Of a stretch of 51,853 nucleotides of DNA, positions 8,821-16,308 are shown in pieces. The notes beneath the pieces were generated by a model that saw only the letters and a program-made list of their open reading frames with translations, searched no databases and was not told the DNA's origin. Position 1 is the first letter of the stretch. Every line of letters starts with the position of its first letter. A program made the position numbers and the translations under genes. This DNA is from Bacteroidota bacterium (GTDB taxonomy: Bacteria > Bacteroidota > Ignavibacteria > Ignavibacteriales > Melioribacteraceae). The stretch spans positions 1 to 51,853 of the forward strand of contig JAHISP010000073.1 in assembly GCA_018818165.1 (NCBI GenBank). The letters run 5' to 3'.

Positions 8821-11154
8821 TTAAAATTTTACCGCAAATCCAAAAGTTGGGAAAAAAGGCATTAGTGTTATTTGGTTTAATTTTGGCGTACTTGTGTAAT
8901 CAAACTCATTTTTTTTAGCATCAAAATCGTATGCAATATATTGAGCAAAGGCATTACTTTGATTATACAAATTGTAAATATTTATGAAGAAATCAGTTGA
9001 AAGTGAAAACATTGTTGTAGAATATTTAATATTCAAATCCATTTTGTGATAATCTGGCAAATTATATTCGTTTCTTGAAGAATAATTCACATTTTGGTTT
9101 TCAATTCCATCAATTTCACTATTTGTAAAATAATATTTTCCAGTCGGCATTGTCATTCCAGAACCAGTTGAGTAGCTCCAAGTTATTCCAAGACTAAGAT
9201 TTTTAATAATTTCGTATGTCATAACAAACGAAATATCGTGCAATCTGTCATATTGAGGAGGAAATATTTTTCCAACATTTAGCTCATTGAATAACCTTTT
9301 CGTCCACGAAATTGTATAACCCAACCAACCAGAAATCTTTCCAGCACGCTTATTTAGGAAAAATTCAATTCCATAAGCTTCACCAATTCCTTTTGTAAAA
9401 TTATTTTCAATTGGATTTTTAACTGAATAATATGGCATATCTCTAAATTCATAAATATTTTCAAAATCCTTATAATAGGCTTCAACCGAAAATAAATAGA
9501 TTTTTTTATCAAAATAAATATCAAAACCCGCTACACTTTGTCGCGAAAAAGATGGTTTAATATTGCCAGTTGAAGGATACCACAAATCGGTTGGCATGCG
9601 AATATCATTTCGCAAAATTAAATGCAAAAATTGATGTGCTTCCGCATAGGCCCCTTTTAGCAGAAAATTATCGGAAAAAGCGATTGACATTGAAAGTCGT
9701 GGTTCAAATTTAACATCGCTCAAATTGGAAAATTTGTAAATTCTAACACCAAAGTTAGTATTTAAAAATCCAAAAGGTTGCCATTGACTTTGCAAAAAAT
9801 AAGCTAATTCAAATGAATTGTGGTTTTCAAAATGGTCTGGCGATGTTTCTAAAACTGAGTGATAAACAATCCAATTTACTAAATGATATTGATGAAAAAT
9901 AAATTCGTACCCACTTTTAATTGTAAATTCATCCGAAATGGTTAAATCGACATCTTGCTTTACCGAAATATCTTGTAAATCGGATGAAGAGAAATAATCA
10001 GATTCGATGCTATTTGTAAGATCATTTAATGACGAAGTAAACTTATATTTAATGAACGAAAGATTAGAACGAAGAATATAGGAATTCTCATTCATTGTTA
10101 ACCAATTTGCACTCAAATTCATATTTGACCAATTTGTTTTGTAATCAAAGCCCAAATTTACTGGTGGACTGTAAATATTATCTTTGTTATACATAAAATT
10201 TATGGCAATATTCTGCTCTTTCGAAAACTTATAATTTAATTTTGTGCTCATATCAAAAAAATTGTTTCTCGGTGTTACACTTTCCTTTTGAAAAATTTCT
10301 TGAAGTTGGTCGTAATACATAATTCTTGATGAAATAATGTAAGTAAGTTTATCCGTAATTGGACCTTCCAAAGTTGCATGCGACATAATTGTTCCAATTC
10401 CAATAACGCCTTTTTCACGCTCATTTGTGCCTTCGCGGAGTTTCACATCCAAAACGCTTGAAAGTCTTCCGCCATATTCTGCTGGAAATGCACCTTTTAT
10501 TAATTTAACATCATTTAAAGCATAGGTGTTAAAAGTGCTTGCAATATTTCCAAGATGGGAAGGATTGTAGAGCATTGTTCCATCAACTAAAGTTAAATTT
10601 TGATCGGGCGAACCACCACGCACGTAAATTCCGCTTGACATTTCAGAAGCCACTTTTACTCCAGGCAATAATTGAAGCGACTTAAAAACATCAATTTCGC
10701 CACTTAAAGATGGCAACATATTTAGCATTTTAGGAGAAATATCTACAGCACTTATAATTTCTTCTGTCTCTTTTATTTCACGGACAATTACTTCTTCAAT
10801 TTGAACAGCAGCTGAAGTTAAATAAACATTTAATTCAAGTGCTCCACTAGTTTTGGATATTTCAACATACTCAATTTTTTCTTTATAGCCCATATTTCTA
10901 AAAGTGACTTTGTATTTCCCTATAGGCAATCTTGAAGTAACAAATTGCCCATCTAAACCAGAAGCTGCACCTGTTTGGAATGAATCATTAAATTGGACAT
11001 CTTTAGTAATTATTATATTTGCGCCTATAATTCCATTTTTAGTTTCGGAATCAAATACATACCCAGTTATTTTCATCCCACCATTTTGCGAATAGATTAT
11101 TGTGGCAAAAAATATAGATACAAAAAAAGAAATTATTTTTATGTTGTTGGACAA
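8821..11154 (-). CDS. TonB-dependent receptor with carboxypeptidase-regulatory-like N-domain
   Basis: 777 aa outer-membrane receptor. A signal peptide (to about residue 23, IIYSQ) is followed by a CarboxypepD_reg-like domain (residues 27-112, MKITGYVFDSETKNGIIGAN). Next come a plug domain (about 120-240, with VYVRGGSPDQNLTLVDG-type and FPAEYGGRLSSVLDV motifs) and a 22-strand-type beta-barrel. It imports an unknown ligand using TonB energy, and no TonB gene is in the window. The reading frame offers TTG at 11154 as start; no in-frame ATG precedes the signal peptide and no strong ribosome-binding site is visible. It is the first gene of the four-gene operon. Confidence 0.9.
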   Translation of the reverse strand: MSNNIKIISFFVSIFFATIIYSQNGGMKITGYVFDSETKNGIIGANIIITKDVQFNDSFQTGAASGLDGQFVTSRLPIGKYKVTFRNMGYKEKIEYVEISKTSGALELNVYLTSAAVQIEEVIVREIKETEEIISAVDISPKMLNMLPSLSGEIDVFKSLQLLPGVKVASEMSSGIYVRGGSPDQNLTLVDGTMLYNPSHLGNIASTFNTYALNDVKLIKGAFPAEYGGRLSSVLDVKLREGTNEREKGVIGIGTIMSHATLEGPITDKLTYIISSRIMYYDQLQEIFQKESVTPRNNFFDMSTKLNYKFSKEQNIAINFMYNKDNIYSPPVNLGFDYKTNWSNMNLSANWLTMNENSYILRSNLSFIKYKFTSSLNDLTNSIESDYFSSSDLQDISVKQDVDLTISDEFTIKSGYEFIFHQYHLVNWIVYHSVLETSPDHFENHNSFELAYFLQSQWQPFGFLNTNFGVRIYKFSNLSDVKFEPRLSMSIAFSDNFLLKGAYAEAHQFLHLILRNDIRMPTDLWYPSTGNIKPSFSRQSVAGFDIYFDKKIYLFSVEAYYKDFENIYEFRDMPYYSVKNPIENNFTKGIGEAYGIEFFLNKRAGKISGWLGYTISWTKRLFNELNVGKIFPPQYDRLHDISFVMTYEIIKNLSLGITWSYSTGSGMTMPTGKYYFTNSEIDGIENQNVNYSSRNEYNLPDYHKMDLNIKYSTTMFSLSTDFFINIYNLYNQSNAFAQYIAYDFDAKKNEFDYTSTPKLNQITLMPFFPTFGFAVKF

Positions 11155-11422
11155 TTTATCAGCTAATTTTAAAATAAGTAAAAAGCAAAGATATAGAAAT
11201 GACTGCTAAATTATAGGAAATTATTTATCCAAATAATTGGATTAATATATATCTAACAATCATAAAATTGATCGATTGATTCTTCTACTGCATCCCCAAA
11301 CTTATTTGCTTTTGGTCTTACATTTGGTTATCTCTCTTTGCAATCTCATTTTAAAATTATTTGTGGTAAAGTGTTACAGTAATTGATTTTAACTAAGCAG
11401 ATTGCATTTATAAACTCAATTA

Positions 11423-11700
11423 TTATTCAGCAATAAAATTAAAATTGACAAACGTAAATTCCTTTCCTCGTTTTATTGTTTCATCGGATTTTGTAGATAG
11501 GGTCGATTTACGAATTTGGTCAATTATTTCATTATCTGTTAAATCAGCAATATCTTCACTTAAAAAATTAGACTCTCGCCAGTAACTCCATCCCAAATCC
11601 ATTTTTCATAACGAACATCAATATCACCAAATTTTGTATCTAAATGGACAAGTATTTTTGTATCCTCATCAACAGCTACATTCTCAAATATACTACTCAT
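11423..11700 (-). pseudogene. Small gene (about 93 codons) broken by a frameshift
   Basis: An ATG at 11700, with AGGG seven bases upstream, opens a frame beginning MSSIFENVAVDEDTK. It stops after about 46 codons (ending GESLIF). The adjacent frame continues directly as YWRESNFLSEDIADLTDNE and runs to a stop at 11423 (ending VNFNFIAE). The total length is 278 bases, not a multiple of three, which fits a single-base loss (or gain of two) near 11582-11590. The protein is acidic and not recognised. A decayed gene, a sequencing error or programmed frameshifting are all possible; no slippery heptamer is evident. Confidence 0.55.
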
Positions 11701-11826
11701 ATTTTTCCCTTTTGTTTCTCCTAAAATAATGAGCAATTATGCCAAATTATGACGTTATAGGAAAGTGGTTTTAATCTTTTTTACAACCATTCTTTAATCG
11801 ACAATGACTATATTTGTTTGTTTTTA

Positions 11827-12054
11827 TTAAAACGCTTTTATTTTATAGCTTGTATTTCTTCCACCGCCAGTTTCTTGTTCTAATATCTCTTTTTTAAGCA
11901 AATCTTGTATATCGCGTAATGCAGTATCTGATGAGCATTTTGCCATTTTTGCCCATTTGGATGTGTTTAGTTTTCCTTCAAATCCATCCATAAGTTTATT
12001 CAACAAGTATTTCTGTCTATCTTTTTTTACCAAAGTTGAATATTTTGTCCAAAA
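11827..12054 (-). pseudogene. Fic-family protein, C-terminal winged-helix remnant
   Basis: About 75 codons starting after an in-frame stop at 12055-12057. The sequence FWTKYS, then RQKYLLNKLMDGFEGKLN, TSKWAKMAKCSSDTALRDI and GGGRNTSYKI matches the C-terminal winged-helix tail common in Fic-domain proteins (AMPylation family). The catalytic Fic core with its HPFxxGNGR motif is absent upstream, where 12058-12200 shows no matching frame. An apparent TTG start at 12033 falls inside the conserved tail, so it is not a natural start. It is a decayed remnant next to an intact toxin-antitoxin pair. Confidence 0.7.
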
Positions 12055-12210
12055 TTATTCTCCGCAATTTATGCGGTTAAAAGAATATGTTTTCACCGCC
12101 AATGCTGTCAACGGGATTCTCCAAGGGAGTCTCACAGACCTATGGCAAAAAAGGATTCTTCGAAGAAATGACATTACAAATGTGACGCAACACTAGGTGT
12201 TTTGTATCAA

Positions 12211-12630
12211 TTAAGTAATTTGATGATACGTTTTAATAAATTCACTTGGTGTTATTGCTTTAATAAGACTTTTCTTATAATGCTTAATATTTCTTGTAAT
12301 TATTAAATCTGCACTACACGAAATTGCTGATGAAATTTGCAAAGCATCTTCAAAATCTGATGTTTCAATTGAAATAGCTTTTTTAGCACTTTCGGTATTT
12401 ACGGGTGCAACTTTAACAAACTCCAATAAATCAGCAATAAATTGTTTTGCTTTTGTTCTATTAGTTGAGGATGAAGTTAAATAGTAAAAATTTGATAAGG
12501 AATGCCAGGCTATAAAACTAATTATTTGGTGATTTTCAGTTAGCTCAATAATTTTAGAGGAATCAACAAAAAAATTCTCCCTTTTTAATGCAATGTCTAA
12601 CAGTATATCGGTATCAATTAGAACTGTCAT
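12211..12630 (-). CDS. PIN-domain toxin (VapC-like ribonuclease)
   Basis: 139 aa, typical PIN length. The N-terminal strand VLIDTDILLDIAL carries Asp6 and Asp8. A second acidic cluster lies at 92-95 (DFEDAL), and Asp108 plus ITRN at 111-114 complete the usual PIN metal site. Such proteins cleave RNA when released from their antitoxin. The start codon overlaps the end of the upstream antitoxin gene by 4 bases, the classical toxin-antitoxin arrangement. The RNA target cannot be told from sequence. Confidence 0.85.
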   Translation of the reverse strand: MTVLIDTDILLDIALKRENFFVDSSKIIELTENHQIISFIAWHSLSNFYYLTSSSTNRTKAKQFIADLLEFVKVAPVNTESAKKAISIETSDFEDALQISSAISCSADLIITRNIKHYKKSLIKAITPSEFIKTYHQIT

Positions 12631-12866
12631 AATTGATAACGCTCTTTAAGATTTTTTGCGCGCAAATTATCTTCATCATTTAATGATAATTTGCCAAGCC
12701 ACTTTTCCGTAAAATTTGTATTTTCTTTACTTAATGCTTGTGTTAATAATTCTTCAACTAACTGCGATACAGACTTACCATGCTTCTCAGCAAATAGTTT
12801 TGACTTTGGTATTAATTTAGAATTTATAGTCAAGTTAATTTTTGACTTATATTTTGTTTTCATCAT
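12627..12866 (-). CDS. DUF6364-like / ribbon-helix-helix antitoxin
   Basis: 79 aa. A basic N-terminal strand (KINLTINSKLIPKSKLFAE) is followed by helix-turn-helix-like GKSVSQLVEELLTQAL, which fits a ribbon-helix-helix DNA-binding fold of DUF6364 type. The acidic and polar C-terminal tail would wrap and inhibit the PIN toxin encoded directly downstream (4-base overlap). Antitoxins of this kind repress their own promoter, and a tandem palindrome-like site lies just upstream at 12877-12913. The start is ATG at 12866; an internal ATG two codons later (12863) is also possible. Confidence 0.8.
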   Translation of the reverse strand: MMKTKYKSKINLTINSKLIPKSKLFAEKHGKSVSQLVEELLTQALSKENTNFTEKWLGKLSLNDEDNLRAKNLKERYQL

Positions 12867-12876
12867 TTAACTCATA

Positions 12877-12913
12877 AAATACGTATTGTTTATCCAAAGA
12901 TACGCTTTGTAAA
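12877..12913 (-). promoter_or_regulatory. Putative antitoxin operator (tandem half-conserved sites)
   Basis: Two 16-base elements share the core ATACG..TTGT, at 12877-12892 and 12898-12913 (11 of 16 identical), 21 bases apart, or about two helical turns. The first contains the 10-bp palindrome AATACGTATT at 12878-12887. The position directly upstream of the antitoxin start and the two-turn spacing suit cooperative ribbon-helix-helix binding. Inference only. Confidence 0.35.
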
Positions 12914-13033
12914 TTATTTTTTCAATAAAATTGATTAAAGCTAAAATATTTTATTGAAAATATTTCCCATAAGACTTTTTTCTGATTTAGATAATTAATC
13001 ATTCTCTTTTAAGGGCTCTCTTTTTTATACTAA

Positions 13034-13270
13034 AATAATTATAAGAAAAGCATTAATTCATATTCGGCTACGCTAAGTAACCTTTTGGGTACAAATGATA
13101 AGATTGTAAGTCGGGGTAAGTTCGCTTCTAAATTGATTACCATATTATTAAAATTGTTAATTCTAATAATATGGTATAGTCCAGATTTAGTAATCAAAAA
13201 TAATTTATTGATTATAATATTATTTATTTTATTTTTAATATACATTTGGAATAAAAAATGGAAAAGTTAA
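13034..13270 (+). CDS. Possible small two-helix membrane peptide or remnant
   Basis: A 79-codon open frame between a stop at 13031 and a TAA at 13268. There is no ATG; the likeliest start is TTG at 13085 (61 aa), without a clear ribosome-binding site. The first part (SATLSNLLGTNDKIVSRGKF) looks protein-like. The rest holds two long hydrophobic stretches (LITILLKLLILIIW and LLIIILFILFLIYI) and a basic end, KKWKS. AT-rich DNA easily makes such hydrophobic frames, so this could be chance or a decayed gene. It stops immediately before the DUF2779 remnant. Confidence 0.22.
   Translation, partial: NNYKKSINSYSATLSNLLGTNDKIVSRGKFASKLITILLKLLILIIWYSPDLVIKNNLLIIILFILFLIYIWNKKWKS
13138..13176. repeat. 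13-bp perfect inverted repeat
   Basis: TACCATATTATTA at 13138-13150 pairs perfectly with 13164-13176 across a 13-base loop. No T-run follows on either strand, so an intrinsic terminator is unlikely. It could be an operator, an insertion-sequence end or a structured transcript element within the decayed island. Confidence 0.5.
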
Positions 13271-13426
13271 ATGAACTTCTTCATGACACTTTCAAACGTT
13301 TACGGAAGAATCTATGGGACAGATTTTGTTTCTAAAGGATTACTACGTTATTGCGAACTTGATACCTTTGCAATGGTTGTTATTTATGAATTTTGGAAAA
13401 ACGAAATTGATAATTATAGTAATTAA
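13271..13426 (+). pseudogene. DUF2779 (RecB-like nuclease) C-terminal remnant
   Basis: A 51-codon frame from an ATG at 13271 to TAA at 13426. The stretch GLLRYCELDTFAMVVIYEFW closely resembles the extreme C-terminus of DUF2779 proteins, which end in a YC.LDT.AMV..YE.W motif. The catalytic body is absent; the DNA upstream belongs to other frames. It ends 17 bases before the DUF2130 gene on the same strand. This is a leftover of a deleted nuclease-like gene, most likely not functional. Confidence 0.6.
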
Positions 13427-13443
13427 ATTTTATAGGGGTAAAA

Positions 13444-14691
13444 ATGAATAATAAAATCCAATGTCCAAATTGTGGACACAACTTTGATGTAGAAGAAGCT
13501 CTCTCTGGCAAACTTGAAGAGCAGTTTAGAAAAGAGTTTGAAGAAAAAATTTCCAAACAAGCCGAGCATTTTAATGCTGAAAAACAAAAGCTTGAGCAAG
13601 AAAGAAAATCCTTTATGCAACTGAAAGAGAAGGAAGAAGAATCTATTTTAGAAAAGGTGAAAGAGAAAGTTGCTGAAGAAAAACTTAAAATAGCAAGATC
13701 AACAGAAGAATCTTTTAATGAAAAACTGAAATCTTTGGAAGAGGAAAACGAAAAGCGTAAAGAAGAAAACAAATCTCTAAGAATTAAAGAAGTTGAGCTC
13801 CTTAAAAAAGAATCTTTACTTAAAGAAGAAGCAGAAGGAATTAAACTCCAAGCAGAAAAAGAAATGCTTTTAAGACAAGGCGAAATTGAAGAAAAAGCAA
13901 GAATGAAAGAGCGGGAAAGCTTTGAACTTGAAAAGGTAAAATTGCTAAAGCAGATTGATGATAACAAAAAACTTGCCGAAGAAATGAAGCGCAAAGCCGA
14001 GCAAAGCTCAATGCAAATGCAGGGTGAAGTTCAAGAACTTGCTCTTGAAGAACTTCTAGCAAAAACTTATCCATTTGATGCAATTAGTGAAGTACCAAAA
14101 GGAGTTCGTGGTGCCGATGCAATTCAAACAGTAATAAATGCTAATCAAATAGCGTGTGGTAAAATTGTATATGAAAGCAAAAGGACTAAAGCATTTTCAC
14201 AAGGATGGATTGAAAAGCTAAAACAAGACCAAGCCATTTGCAAAGCAGATTTAGCCGTTATTGTTACTGAAACAATGCCTCAAGATATGGAAAGATTTGG
14301 CGAAAGTAATGGTGTATGGATTTGTACATTTCAAGAAGTTAAAAGTCTTTCGTTTGTGTTAAGAGAAATGCTTATTAAAACTCACTCTGCTAAATCGGCT
14401 CAAGATAATAAAGGCGATAAAATGGAATTGCTCTATAATTATCTTACTGGCACTGAGTTTGTACAAACCGTTGAAAGAATTGTTGAGAACTATGATGGTA
14501 TGCTAAATCAGTTAAACTCCGAAAAGAAAGCAATGACTAAAATATGGGCTCAAAGAGAAAAACAAATTTGGGTGGTTCAAGAAAATATAGCAACTCTCTT
14601 TGGCTCAATTAAAGGAATTGCTGGTAGTGCACTTGGTAATACAAAATATTTGGAATTACCCGATGGAGAAATTGAGGAAATGGGTGAATAA
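13444..14691 (+). CDS. DUF2130 coiled-coil protein with nuclease-like C-domain
   Basis: 415 aa, start supported by AGGGG just upstream. Residues 1-15 carry one zinc-ribbon-like knuckle (IQCPNCGHNFD). Residues about 20-200 are an uninterrupted, highly charged coiled coil rich in E and K. The C-terminal DUF2130 domain (about 200-370) includes GADAIQTVIN, IVYESKRTKAFSQGW and KLKQDQAICKADLAVIVTE. The D, E-x-K and downstream D pattern fits a PD-(D/E)xK-type nuclease fold, as proposed for the family. Function in the cell is not established; a role in DNA processing or defence is an inference. Intact, unlike its neighbours. Confidence 0.85.
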   Translation: MNNKIQCPNCGHNFDVEEALSGKLEEQFRKEFEEKISKQAEHFNAEKQKLEQERKSFMQLKEKEEESILEKVKEKVAEEKLKIARSTEESFNEKLKSLEEENEKRKEENKSLRIKEVELLKKESLLKEEAEGIKLQAEKEMLLRQGEIEEKARMKERESFELEKVKLLKQIDDNKKLAEEMKRKAEQSSMQMQGEVQELALEELLAKTYPFDAISEVPKGVRGADAIQTVINANQIACGKIVYESKRTKAFSQGWIEKLKQDQAICKADLAVIVTETMPQDMERFGESNGVWICTFQEVKSLSFVLREMLIKTHSAKSAQDNKGDKMELLYNYLTGTEFVQTVERIVENYDGMLNQLNSEKKAMTKIWAQREKQIWVVQENIATLFGSIKGIAGSALGNTKYLELPDGEIEEMGE

Positions 14692-15045
14692 ACTTTTTAA
14701 TAGGCAAATGCCGCTGGATTTAAGTTAGCAAAGTTTGGTTTTTAATGGAAGTAGGAGAATAAGTTCTATGCAGTTAACATAATTTATATGAGCTAATTCA
14801 GATTCTTTGCTCTTCAATCTCATAATAGATCGACGTTAAAAGCATTAAAATTCTTTTGCTTTGCATTAGTTGATTATTCGAACAAATAGGAATTAAAGAT
14901 TGCATTAAATGTTAAACGAATACCGTGGATGGATGGTATTTTCTCCAAAATTCAAAATTTTAGATACTCTTTTGCATTATTCTAATGTATAAAGCGGGTT
15001 TAAGTTTAATATTATCTATCACTACAAACCGACAAAAAAAATAAA
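14692..15045. other. Non-coding stretch before the IS4 stub
   Basis: No gene is apparent. The only structure seen is a short inverted repeat, AATACC..GGTATT, near 14917-14938. The right part probably includes the non-coding left end of the IS4-type element whose transposase stub begins at 15114, but its exact terminus cannot be placed by eye. Confidence 0.4.
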
Positions 15046-15069
15046 GGGAGCAGCAAAGAAACAGCTCCC
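15046..15069 (+). repeat. Hairpin upstream of the IS4-type transposase start
   Basis: GGGAGC at 15046-15051 pairs with GCTCCC at 15064-15069 (loop of 12), 45 bases before the transposase ATG. Hairpins in this position in insertion sequences often reduce translation from read-through transcripts; that role is inferred. Confidence 0.4.
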
Positions 15070-15113
15070 GGGGTCGTAAATTTGTTGTAAGCAAAAACAA
15101 ACAAGAGAACGAC

Positions 15114-15425
15114 ATGCGCAAAGATACGGAAATAAAATTTGTCGGTCTGCCGATATATGGACAGCTATTAAAGTTGATAGATAAAAGAACATTTGCAGAG
15201 TTAGTAAGAGAAATGAAAAGCGATTACTATTACAAGGCGTTCGGAAGCTGGGATCAATTAGTTACCCTGCTCTTTGGAATATTAAGTCGGTGCGATTCAA
15301 TGGCAGAAACGTGCGAAGGACTGCGGGCAATGAGCGGGAAGTTGAATCATCTTATGATAAAAAAGGCGCCTGCAAAGAGTACCGCCGGAGATGGACTAAG
15401 AAATCGGGACAGTTCATTTTTTGAA
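15114..15425 (+). pseudogene. IS4-family transposase (DUF4372), N-terminal stub
   Basis: About 104 codons matching the DUF4372 N-terminal domain of IS4-type transposases: MRKDTEIKFVGLPIYGQLLK, FGSWDQLVTLLFGILSRCDS and GLRAMSGKLNHL, then AKSTAGDGLRNRDSSFFE. The DDE catalytic domain is missing. Past about 15425 the frame continues only by reading through an opposite-strand IS5 transposase stub to a chance stop at 15617. The element is dead. Codon use is less AT-biased than the neighbours, as expected for a recently mobile gene. Confidence 0.8.
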
Positions 15426-15445
15426 GGGATGACTTTGTTATTGAA

Positions 15446-15862
15446 CGTTGTATCAATAACTACTTCTTTTTCTAATGAGTTCTTTCCATACAAGTCAATA
15501 CTCATCTTAAGTATTTTCTCTAGTCGTTTTCTAAAATATACTAAATCTGTTGGCTCGATGGGAAATTTCCACTTAAAGGTTGTGAAGCCAGAAAAATACT
15601 GCCAATATGGATTATGAACCCAAGAAGAAACTACCGTTTCATCTCCGAGATTAAAAAGCTGTTTTAATAGTAATAATGAAACCATCAATCTTACTGGTTT
15701 TGAAGGGCGTCCAAGAGTTGAATCAAGTGACGCAAATTCTTCTTCTAATTCTTTCCATGGTAATTTGTTTGATAATTTATAAAGTGAATCCTCTGGATTG
15801 AGTAATTCTTCTAAGCTTTGAAATAGTGTGGTTTGTGAGTTTGATGGACTTTGGTCTATCAT
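15446..15862 (-). pseudogene. IS5-family transposase, N-terminal stub
   Basis: About 139 codons from an ATG at 15862. MIDQSPSNSQTTLFQSLEEL, LGRPSKPVRLMVSLLLLKQL and WVHNPYWQYFSG match the N-terminal domain of IS5-group transposases. It reaches the first catalytic Asp region (EVVIDTT) and then runs into the IS4-type stub. Further in-frame residues past 15446 come from antisense of the other element. The remaining two catalytic acids are lost. Confidence 0.8.
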
Positions 15863-15875
15863 AAAATATCTTTTT

Positions 15876-15913
15876 TTGCAAGATTATTACCCTAGTTTAT
15901 TTAAATCTTGCAA
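15876..15913. repeat. 10-bp inverted repeat upstream of the IS5 stub
   Basis: TTGCAAGATT at 15876-15885 pairs with AATCTTGCAA at 15904-15913 (loop of 18). It lies in the 5' leader of the IS5-type transposase stub and may be part of the element's end or a leader hairpin. Confidence 0.4.
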
Positions 15914-16308
15914 TTATGTCAATATTCCTATTAGTGTATTTCTTCGTTTTTCGTCCCTTTTCTAATGGTATATGGCTTTTTCAGGATGGACTATTTATTA
16001 TCACATTTTTAGAAGCTAAACCAAGATACACTTAAGTGCATTGTTTTAACTCCAACTGAGACTAATAAATTAGCAAATGCTATTGAGGAAATATTACTTC
16101 TTTAAAAAGGGAAAGCTGGATAGGTAGAGGGCACAACCTATCCAGCTTGATGTGTGTTGTATTTCTACAACAATCGTTTCAAAGTTACACAAAAATGAAA
16201 ATCTTGTCAATAGAAATAATGCTAATGATCAATAAATTTGTTTAAATTCTTGTTTAGAAGATAACAATTATACTACTGAAACAGTTTTGCAACATTTAAT
16301 AATTTTAA
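15914..16308. other. Non-coding stretch with a terminator
   Basis: No supported gene. A 30-codon open frame at 16013-16105 (CIVLTPTETNKLANAIEEI) could be a helicase or ATPase scrap, but is too short to call. A strong hairpin at 16113-16148 is listed separately. Confidence 0.4.
16113..16148 (-). terminator. Intrinsic terminator, probably of the SSS symporter gene
   Basis: AAGCTGGATAGG at 16113-16124 pairs perfectly with 16137-16148 (12-bp stem, 12-base loop). Read on the minus strand, the stem is followed by TTCCCTTTTTA, a U-rich tail. It lies about 160 bases past the stop of the minus-strand symporter gene. Confidence 0.65.

Noticed and set aside
12058-12200. Slightly GC-richer block considered as the missing Fic core or a small RNA
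   Set aside because: No frame matches Fic motifs, and only a short CCGC/GCGG hairpin is present; nothing supports a specific call.
13380-13994. 204-codon serine/phenylalanine-rich frame on the minus strand
   Set aside because: It is the antisense of the lysine/glutamate-rich coiled coil of the DUF2130 gene; the composition is an artefact of that repeat.
16013-16105. 30-codon frame containing CIVLTPTETNKLANAIEEI
   Set aside because: It looks faintly like a helicase or ATPase segment, but it is too short and has no start or neighbouring motifs.
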